Origin: Cladochytrium replicatum
Lineage: Eukaryota; Chytridiomycota; Chytridiomycetes; Cladochytriales; Cladochytriaceae
NCBI GenBank assembly: GCA_025526935.1
Contig: JAHLKD010000115.1
Location: 1 to 64,000 of the forward strand
DNA length: 64,000 bases
Reading direction: 5' to 3'
Made by a program: the position numbers and the translations under genes. Numbering within the stretch: the stretch's first letter is position 1; each line of letters begins with the position of its first letter. Below the pieces are notes generated by a model. That model was not told the origin of the DNA. It ran no database searches and saw only the letters and a program-made list of their open reading frames with translations. Below, piece after piece: positions 56,139 through 64,000 of the stretch.

Positions 56139-56210
56139 GGAGAATTAACGCGAGTACTAAAATACTACAACTACAGCCTGAATACGTTACGACGACAGGC
56201 ACAATTCGAT

Positions 56211-56318
56211 CGAAAATTACAGCACTATTCGAACTTAAACTACTATACACGATTACAGTATATTCGAAAATTACAGCACTATTCGAACTTAAACTACTAT
56301 ACACGATTACAGTATATT
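56211..56318. repeat. Two 53-54-bp tandem units
   Basis: CGAAAATTACAGCACTATTC... is repeated perfectly at 56211 and 56264. A shorter duplication (AATACTACAACTACAGCCTGA, near 56118 and 56160) lies just upstream, over the end of the acidic-repeat gene. Confidence 0.85.
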
Positions 56319-56659
56319 CAACGAGGTAACTGAAGAGGGAACCGACGATTACTTCGTGTGGAAGACGAGCGGGGGTTGAACGCAAGATTGAAATTTGATC
56401 TTTCGTTTGCTTTTTGATGTTTGTGTGTTACTTTGCCTTGTTGTTCGATCTTGATCACTGGTATTGAAAGCTTTTTGGGTCCGTCACATTGGCAACAATG
56501 ATGCCCCATGTATTGGCCCCTCCTTTTGTTTTTTGGTTTTGTTTTTCAAGTATTATATTTGGTTTACTTTGGGTGATTTGACAAATAAAATTTGTGTTTA
56601 TGAAATGTCTTTCAACTCTCAACTTTTCAATCAATGGTCATGATAATTGATTGATGATC
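56319..56659. other. Intergenic, nothing recognised
   Basis: AT-rich stretch between the tandem repeat and the P-loop kinase gene. No coding signal. Confidence 0.45.
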
Positions 56660-57254
56660 TTAACTTGAGCTCATCAACAATCGCATCCAGCTTATACGAT
56701 TTGGTGACCACGACCACTGAACATCATCCCTCAAGATGTAACGCGGCTGCATTCGAACCAACATGCCATAGTAGCGACTTCGGAGCACATCGTAAGTCGA
56801 GATGAAAACACAAAAGATGGATCGTCTGCTGAGAAACTGCTGTCGTAATGACTCTGTGCAGTTGGTTCCAAAAAGGGGCTCTTTGGTCCACACCATCGCT
56901 GTGGTCCTTTTGAGGATGCGCCATAGAACGGTCCACCAGGACAGTGCAGGGGTTGTGGTCTTTTGGGAGACACATACCCAATGTTTCCAGCTAAGACCCA
57001 TCCGTCTCTGGAACTTTCTATAGCTTGAGTCAACTTTGACCGAATCTCTGCGTCTGGCGACTCGATCCAGTCGTCGTTCCATAGAAGGCTGTCTGAATCA
57101 ATGTAGGGAACATTTAAGGATGCCGCCAAGTGTTCAGCTAACTGGGATGGAGATTTTAAACAAATTTCACAACTTAATTTGGCACACTGAGCGCACCCGT
57201 TGACTTTCCAGATCCACATACACCCACCACAATGATCCGCTTGGCAGCAGGCAT
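56660..57254 (-). pseudogene. P-loop kinase (adenylate-kinase-like / FlaR-type), probably damaged
   Basis: The minus-strand start is at 57254 with MPAAKRIIVVGVCGSGKST, a Walker A motif (GxxGxGKST). A short intron follows (donor near 57197, acceptor CCCAG before 57145), and the next part reads LAEHLAASLNVPYIDSDSLLWNDDWIES...GWVLAGNIG. Beyond about 57005 the coding signal changes frame: WWTVLWRILKRTTAMVWTKEPLFG and ESLRQQFLSRRSI match the second half of this kinase family. The segment between (normally ...ADTVVWLDYPL...) is missing. It could be another intron plus a deletion. I favour a damaged gene. The family phosphorylates small substrates, often uncharacterised. Confidence 0.5.
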
Positions 57255-57564
57255 CGATAGCTTCACCGATTCGAATATTTGTCAAAGTTTCCAAACTGCA
57301 AAGGGACTGCGCAACAAAATTTATCGCTCCTACTCTGTTGGCTCTTTACTGCCATTTCGTGTGGAACTTTGATGATGCTATGATTTTATGATGTTGGATG
57401 GATTTGACTTGGGAGGTCTGCTGCAGCTTCCAAAACTACTCAGAGTTTCCAATTTACCAACTATGTCTTGAATAACTGACTGACTGAACGACCTACGCAA
57501 AGGGGCTCATCAGAATCAATGACTGGGGCTTCACGGGCTCCAGCTTCGATATACACACAAAGCG
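57255..57564. other. Intergenic, nothing recognised
   Basis: No coding signal between the kinase start and the W-rich fragment. Confidence 0.4.
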
Positions 57565-57777
57565 ATGGACGAGGCGAGCGCGCACGGTTTCTTGGAGATC
57601 CTTGATTGGTGGAACTCTAGCCAGTTAGTGCTAAGGTGGACCAGCGACGCTATGGATGTTGCTATTTATTGGAGAAAGGTGGATTTACTTGAATGGTGGA
57701 AGAAAAGCGGTTTGAGACTGGAGTGGAGCCCGTCTGCGGTCGAATGGGCCAGGACGAGGGGATTTGTGAACTGGTGA
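57565..57777 (+). CDS. Tryptophan-rich repeat protein fragment (chytrid WW-type ankyrin-like)
   Basis: A short 70-residue frame containing two degenerate repeat units: LEILDWWNSSQLVLRWTSDAM and VDLLEWWKKSGLRLEWSPSAV. Units of the type LxxWWKxSGLxLxWSxxAxxxA occur in large ankyrin-like families that I associate with chytrid genomes. Here only two remain, with an ATG in front (57565). The stop is immediately inside a 37-bp tandem repeat. It is either a relic of a longer gene or a minimal member; expression is uncertain. Confidence 0.45.
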   Translation: MDEASAHGFLEILDWWNSSQLVLRWTSDAMDVAIYWRKVDLLEWWKKSGLRLEWSPSAVEWARTRGFVNW

Positions 57778-57867
57778 CAGGCAGATCCGCTGGAGGGGAT
57801 TTGTGAACTGGTGACAGGCAGATCCGCTGGAGGGGATTTGTGAACTGGTGACAGGCAGATCCGCTGG
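57758..57867. repeat. Three tandem 37-bp units
   Basis: The unit GGGGATTTGTGAACTGGTGA...CCGCTGGA is repeated three times with essentially no differences. The first unit contains the stop codon of the W-rich ORF. Confidence 0.9.
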
Positions 57868-58053
57868 TAGAAACAAATATACCTCATCAACGTATTCCGT
57901 ATTCTTTTTCAAAATGAGCATCTTTCCGCAGCGAAATCACCGGCTGATCCGATAAGGTTCACGCCCCCCTGAATTGTTCCCACGGTGGCAAACTTTGCTT
58001 TCTTGCCCGGGCTGCCTCCCATTCGATTCGTGATCCGGTCTGCAGCTCCGAGA

Positions 58054-59967
58054 ATGCTTTCGCCCCGGCGACGGCGCATTGCTCCTGTACTCGTTCTACT
58101 CGTTTCTTGCCTCGTCGTGCTGTCGCTGTCCGGCTACACTTTTCTAAACTTTTGCCTGCACTCGCCGAACCCTTCAAATGAACTACCTGGTTCTACCACT
58201 CCTGACGAACCCGAGCCAGAGAACCTGCAGGAATGGATGGAATGGCAGACCGTGCGGTCACTGAAGAAGATAAGGACTGCCGTCGGTCGGTCCTCAAAGT
58301 TGTGTTTCGGGAGGTGAGCGGGCAGGGGGATGATTATTAATGCCGGTTTTGACGATATTATTTTTTGAATAGAGATGAACAAGACGAGGACGAGTGGAGT
58401 GTTTGCGGGAGAGAGTGGACGACAGCTATATTTATTCCAGTGCGGAGTTATGTGGAGCGTGCGGTTGGAAAACGCCGTATGGACGCAAGGGCAGACGACC
58501 CCTTTCAGAGAATAAAGACTGAGGATTTGGAAAGACTGGTGTGGGAGTTTGTGCGGTTCAGCAGAAAATTTCGGGATAATGAGAAGCACCGACTGGCTGC
58601 GGTCGGAAATGTGAGTTGGTCGGCTAGCTCATCATTTTAGACGACTTCATCTCACTGGATCTGTCCTTCATCTCAAGGACGCAGATTTAAGGAAGAATGG
58701 GACCGATTCCAACATGACAGTCTCAACAGATGGAGGAGCTGCGCTGAGATCCCTTGTGCTCGCCATATTCGCACAAGCCTATCTCAGGCTGCACAACTTC
58801 TCTAACGCAGCCGTGGATATGGTTCGCGTTGAGCTGTACGGTCATGGCTCGAATGGGCTGTTGAGCTCAGATTTGGAGCAGATCACTACAGATTGGAGAA
58901 CACTTTGTGTGGACCTTTGGGGAGATTTTTGCAAAGGTCCAGCGTCAGCGTACTATTCAAGATTCGTTCAACTCTTTGCGCTCAGAGTTGGAGCAGAATT
59001 TGCTGCTGGGAAGGAAATTAACGGCCAGGCTGCTGCTCAACGATATGTTGCTCAGGCCCTGGAGATTCGGAATTTGATCACACAGGAGCATAGTGCGGAA
59101 ACTTTGGAGTTAAAGAAAGGGGGACGAGCGCGAGCGGACGTGTCGAAGCTGCTGGCGTGGACACAAGTTATGGATTACTTTTCAACATGGCTTTTACTCT
59201 TTCCCCTTGGATCGAGCGTGTCTCCAGATTTACTGATGGAGCAGTACACGGGAGTATCGCTGTGCGGCGACCTCTCTGTGACGATCTTCCGGCGGCTAGT
59301 GGAAGATCTTGTACATCGATATCCTATCAACACTATCCAGGAGCTTCCCGCCTTCGTCAACTCACATGGAGACTTGAAATTAATGGGTTTTCTTTCGAAT
59401 ACGCCTCCCAGAACTCGACGCATGGGCCCAGCGATCGACCGTGGAAACGTTGACGGAAAGAACGAACACCCGCTGGTCTTTGCAACTATTGCTGTCGGGG
59501 AGTACGTTTACATGTGCTCGAGCGCATGGAGCGATGGTCGCGGTGAGACGCCAACCGATGTGCAGGGCGTCACAATGGCTGTCATGGGTTTCCTGGATGG
59601 CGAATCGAGTAGCGCAGGGGGCGTGGACGGGCAGAAGGAGGATAATGCGTTCGACGGAAACGGGGAGTTTGACGTGATACCGGGAGCTCCAACGAGTCCG
59701 CCACGAAGGTCCCAAGTTCCACCAGAATTCCGCGGTTGGAGATGGAGCAACAAGTGGACCGTGGAGGTGATTGTCAAATTGGGCGATGCATTTCTAAGAA
59801 GAGTGCAGTTTCACGCAAAGGGAGCGAAAGGGGAGCTTCGACAGGTGATAGATGGGAGCATGGGAACCATGATGGGCAAGCGGGACGGATTGTTGAGCCA
59901 CGTTGCACTAACACTTGCAATGTGGAGACGGCGAGACGCAGTTGGGCGGACGGACTGGGACGAGTGA
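58054..59967 (+). CDS. GH15-family pseudoenzyme (paralogue of 53133-55102)
   Basis: Exons 58054-58313, 58373-58610 and 58678-59967 give 595 residues with both introns at the same places as in the active paralogue. One N-terminal membrane segment is present (IAPVLVLLVSCLVVLSLSGYTF). Shared features include EDLERLVWEFVRFSRKFR, AALRSLVLAIFAQAYLRLHNFS, YPINTIQELPA, FDVIPG, VKLGDAFLRRVQFHAK and the ending DAVGRTDWDE. Key residues are changed: DLWEE is DLWGD (245-249), so the general-acid glutamate is glycine; the base region LSEQ is LRQV, with Gln555 near the base position; HWVRDAAL is GREWTTAI. The frame is fully open over almost 600 codons, so it may be a selected non-catalytic protein (binding or regulatory) and not a dying gene. 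Confidence 0.82.
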
Positions 59968-61559
59968 TCGCACTTCGCCAGCGTGACCACATAGTTATAG
60001 ACTGTTATAGATACATGTTGATAGATTAGTGGACGTTTTTACTACTGTTTTGCCACTTCCGCTGTCTGCTTCTGATGTGAAATACTACGCCAACCACAAT
60101 CATAGCAGTTACAACAGAAACAACCACACGCACACTTGCTACAACCAATGGATGTATGGGTCGGCGTTTTGACTTCAGGTATCATGTCGGTAGAACGATA
60201 ACTATGCACTCTCTTGTTCAAACATGTGCACCACTGTTCATAAGTTTGAGATCAAGGTCGGATTCCCAGTTGGCAGTTCGGCGACCTTGGCCAACGCACG
60301 GCTGCTCAATGTCCGCCTCATCGTCGTTGTGTCACCGTGAACGATGACACTGCCCTCCTCAATTGACCTGTGAACGAGAAGAAAACGCGAGCGCCTCAGG
60401 GATTCCAATCAGCCTTTCCAGAAGCTCACTTGCCTTGCCACAGAGAGAAGCCGACATGGAATGTCGGATTTGTAGGATGTTTTGGAACAAGTGATAAATA
60501 TTCTTAACGGAAATCCGTTATACACAATACCTAACCAATCTCTTACACAGGAAAATGCTCAATTCTGAACTCCCGGGAAAGGAATGAAATGTTGCAGTTA
60601 GCCCCTGGTGTTGGGGAAGGCGATGGCACGCTGACAATCCAAAGCAGCTAGATCTATTGGTTTCGGAAATCAGCGCTTTTGAGGCCCAATTTTGTGATTT
60701 TCCTGGACTTGACTCGTCCATCCGTATGGAAATCAGAGCACTATCATAGGTGCACAACGTGAAGTTGCAACAACGTGAAGGGCACATTACGACTGCCAAG
60801 GAGAACTCGGCGTACTGGCCATGGTGGACAGACGTTTTGGAAGCAATGGACGAGTGGACACAGCAGCCCACTGCTGATCCACTGAAGTTTATCGTTTGAT
60901 GTCGCCAAGGTCCTGAGATTAATACCGTCGTCACCCAAGTTGATACGATTGTTGACTTTGAGTTTTGCGAGAAGGCGAAAGAAATGTGCCATTCTGTTGA
61001 GTAGCTACCAATAGACGAGATAAAGTTGCGGAAGTGCAGTAAATACAGTAGTTCGCTCTCTTCACAGAGACAGTGATGCGAACGTCGAAGAGCGAGGTTT
61101 GAGTTTTGAAGGTGTCTAGTTTATTTTGGGGGGATTTCGCTCCGTATATACAGAAACAAGGAGTACATGCAAAAACTCAATTAAGTGTAACAGTGATATG
61201 AAGACTTGGCGGGCTGACGATTTGAATTACCAAGTGGTGAAATCAATCCTCAAGGAATGCTTTCCAGTTTATTACGATCTTATCAAGTCGCTCGATCACG
61301 CGTTGGAACAGGGTCAGGGACTTTGAGCCATCTTTGCTGTTGACACTCAAATGCCGATGGAGTGACAACTTTGGCAGCAGCATTTTGACGCGATCATGTT
61401 GAAAGATAATGTAACCTTCTCCAACTCACCACAATATTCTGCACCATAAAAGGTTAAATGAAATATAAAAGGGATGACAAATGTAATTCAGAAAATAAGC
61501 GCCCAACGCTGAGCTGATCTGGGCTGATGTTGTCCGACCGCTGAACTATCGTCAGATCC
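59968..61559. other. Long region without recognised genes
   Basis: ORFs of 60-140 codons occur on both strands (the longest at 60934-60518, minus). Their translations show no motifs, and neighbouring frames do not join through believable splice sites. One minus-strand piece (LLAKLKVNNRINLGDDGINLR, about 60990-60915) looks protein-like but is too short to assign. Confidence 0.4.
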
Positions 61560-63952
61560 GGAGGCTGTCCTGCTGCTGCTGCTGCACAGAGCGAAGAGCA
61601 ACTTCGATCTGACCGCTGATACACTCTTCTCCCAAAGCAAATCTGAGACTTTCTCAGTTACGATCACACGCACCACCACTGTAGAGCTCAAGCGCATCAA
61701 CCTTTTCTTGGAAGGCAAGCTCTCAGAGAGTCCTCGCGACGCGATGGCCGTCATCGAGAATCTCCTCCGCCTGCGCGCAACGACGCTCCTTTTCAGCAAG
61801 ACATACACAGCTGGTGGTGGAATGTCAAAGCTTACCCGCTTCCTTCGAAACGTTTCGATCGAAATCAACTTCCGTTCGACCGGGCCTTGCACATACAAGA
61901 TCCGTGGGCTCTCTTCCTCGTCTGTCGACGCTCGTCTGTCGACGCTCTAGCGATGGCCATCCCTCCCGAGGACTTTGAAATTGAGTCTTCGCCGTTCTTC
62001 AAGAGCTCCGAAAAGACGGTCACTGTACTCGAGTAATATAAGGCTGTCTACGGCAAAGACATTCGCCCTCAGTGCAAGCGTTGGCCCGCTGTGCTTTCTG
62101 AGCAGAACAACCAAATCATTCTCCCGATGGAGTTTTGCTCCGTGATGCCAAACCAGCGGTTCGTTGGAAAACTCCAAGTCAAGAGTCTTGCGGACCTGAT
62201 CAAGGGCACTGCAGTGAGACCATCGGAGCGGTTCCAAAAGATTGCTAGTGGACGAGCGTAAGATATGATTCGTTTTGTTTGTTGCAAAGATCGCAGGACT
62301 TACTTACGTTGTTCAATGACCCTCCACGATGAAGATTTCCAGAATGAGTTGTTAAAGGAAGTGGGAAGTCAGCATCGAGAGGACTCCGATGCAGCTTGAG
62401 TCGCGAACTCTTCCTGTGCCAGCGATTGCGGTCGACCAAGCGGGAAGCCGAGGAAAAGCCCCCATCCAGCCTATTAACGGGAGCTGACGTGTCGACAACA
62501 AGCATGGTTTCAGCTTCCCTCTAGGAATCAAGCACTGGAGCGTCCTTGTGTTTGCTGACGAGCAACCCGTGCCACGACCTGCCGTTGACAACTTTGTAGT
62601 CACCATTGCACGGGAGTGTCAGATCAAGAACATGGAAGTTGCCGGAAAGCCAGAGGTCTTGTATCCGCCTCGTGGAGTTGCTGTACGGGACGCATTGATC
62701 AAAGCGAACCAGAAGAGCTGGGCAAACGGCGAGGGTAGCTCAAAGAACCGTGCCGACCTGATTCTGGTCATTCTTTCAGAAAAAAAGGTAAACCAACAAC
62801 CTTTTTCTCGAATGCAAAGTCCGATGATAAGACTATGCTTAGCTTTACGAACAGATCAATCGTGTCGCTAAGTTTGAGATGGGTCTGATCACTCAGTGCG
62901 CTCTGGCAGAGCAGGCTTCAAGATCAACAAGGCATATGGTGCCAATATGGCACTCAAGATCTTTGCAAAGCTCGGCCGGGTCAACAATTCTGGTGCCTGA
63001 GTCCATTCAGGAGATCTATGGTATCATGGCCAAGCGTGGCCAAGCCAGGTGACATTGGTGGTGTGCGAATCATGAGACGTTACGCATCCTACTGGAATGC
63101 GACCTGCGGCAGTGACCATTGCCGTGGTCACTGCGACTATTGACAAGAAGTAATGTGCATTGGCTGTGGCTGTTTATGATGCTCACAAAAGAATAGTCTT
63201 TATCAACACCGAGCGGCGGCACGCACGCAGCCGGGATTGGTTGAGATAATCCAGGGGATGCGAGATGACACTTGAACTCTTGAACCTACCGTCGAGCTAA
63301 CAACGGGCTGCTGCCGACGCACGTTATCTTTTACGGGGACGGCGTATCGGAGGGACAATATGGTCCAGTTGTGTTTGACGAAGTTCCCGAGCAAGGCGTC
63401 GCGGAGGTGAGCATGAAGGATACCAAACTGACGTTCCTGGTTGTGGGGAAGCGTCATCACACGCGCTTTGCCTCTGCGGCGGGGCAAAGACTAACAGGAG
63501 CGGGAATGTTCCAGCGGGGACCGTTGTGGACAAGGGCGTCACTCACCCGACCGAGTTCGACTTCTTTTTGGTCAGCCAGGCCGGACTCCAAGGGACATCG
63601 AAGCCTTCACACTACCATGTACTGTACGACGAAAACGTGTTTACGCCTGACGAAATGGAAGTGATTACGTTCCGACTGTGCTTCTTTTTGCCCGATGGTA
63701 AGGTTTATGGAACCGTTGATGTGGTGCGTGATCTTACTCCTGAAACGTTGCAACAACTCTTTTTAGTTCAAAATCGATCAGCTGCGTACCAACCGCACGA
63801 TATGCGCACATTGTCGCAGCGCGGGCTCGTCTTTCATCTTGGAGAGGAGCTTGAGCGTCGGGAGCGGGAAAACCGGGAGCGGCGTGGAATCGACATGGCC
63901 TTTCAAAGGAGCGCAAGATTCTGTGGTTAGCCGCGGGATGTACTTTGCATGA
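61560..63952 (+). pseudogene. Argonaute gene, decayed
   Basis: Argonaute is the small-RNA-guided nuclease or repressor of RNA silencing. Pieces lie in the correct order on the plus strand: N/L1 (VTITRTTTVELKRINLFLEGKL, 61655), L1/PAZ entry (NFRSTGPCTYKIRGLS, 61869), PAZ (VLE-stop-YKAVYGKDIR; NQIILPMEFCSV; RPSERFQKI, 61953-62262) and MID (LGIKHWSVLVFADEQ, 62522; DLILVILSEKK, 62758). An intron (62789-62841) leads to LYEQINRVAKFEMGLITQCAL. PIWI is represented by THVIFYGDGVSEGQYGP (63317-63368) and, after a frame change, [21 protein letters not shown] (63522). A second intron is likely near 63704-63765, then [21 protein letters not shown] and the terminal MYFA-stop (63950-63952). At least three frameshifts and one internal stop are seen, and the region with the first catalytic aspartate is scrambled, so it is non-functional. 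Confidence 0.82.
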
Positions 63953-64000
63953 GAACAGGAGACTCGGACGAGAATATTGAGGAGCGACTTTATTTATTGA

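Noticed and set aside
1-64000. CRISPR arrays, rRNA genes and tRNA genes
   Set aside because: None seen by eye on either strand. The tandem repeats present have no spacers and the genome is eukaryotic. A tRNAscan-type search could still find a tRNA I overlooked.

Overview
The window looks like a fungal nuclear contig, most likely a chytrid-grade fungus. Genes are spliced with short GT-AG introns (about 50-90 nt, one of about 260 nt). The gene content includes a PHO80-type cyclin, a GH5 exo-beta-1,3-glucanase, two GH15 genes, a CE18/Agd3-like secreted deacetylase, a split response regulator and an ORF of the W-W-rich repeat type I associate with chytrid genomes. The lineage call is an inference from gene content, not from a marker gene.

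Region 1 (1-22.0 kb) is transposon territory. Two Ty1/copia families, here called A and B, and a hAT transposon form a nest. A minus-strand A element appears to run from beyond the left edge to 17799. Inside it lie a B element, a nearly complete A element (5022-11593, with two LTRs) and a further rearranged block ending in another A 3' half. The minus-strand A element itself sits in a hAT transposase gene, which resumes at 17800. A cluster of inverted repeats and a frameshifted orphan gene follow.

Region 2 (22.0-30.4 kb) is a healthy gene island: a GGGTCG-rich dispersed repeat, a seven-exon lysophospholipid acyltransferase, a divergent mitochondrial-type DEAD-box helicase, a sororin-like basic protein and a GH5_9 glucanase.

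Region 3 (30.4-37.0 kb) is a graveyard. It holds two broken protein kinase remnants, a C2H2 zinc-finger remnant, a piece of an HBS1/eRF3-like GTPase C-terminus, coiled-coil/membrane fragments and a second copy of the GGGTCG repeat.

Region 4 (37.0-43.6 kb) carries a response regulator interrupted by a proline/serine-rich insert, a PHO80-like cyclin and a second, heavily decayed hAT copy.

Region 5 (43.8-60 kb) is dominated by secreted or surface carbohydrate-active genes: the Agd3-like deacetylase with a decayed neighbouring copy, and two GH15 glucoamylase-family paralogues, of which the second has lost both catalytic glutamates. A giant F-box/ankyrin protein, an acidic 16-residue repeat protein, a damaged P-loop kinase and a W-rich repeat fragment lie among them.

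Region 6 (60-64 kb) contains nothing recognised up to about 61.5 kb, then a multiply frameshifted Argonaute gene (N/L1, PAZ, MID, PIWI) whose terminal MYFA signature is still readable. Loss of an RNAi gene beside a dense transposon nest is suggestive but not evidence of genome-wide RNAi loss.
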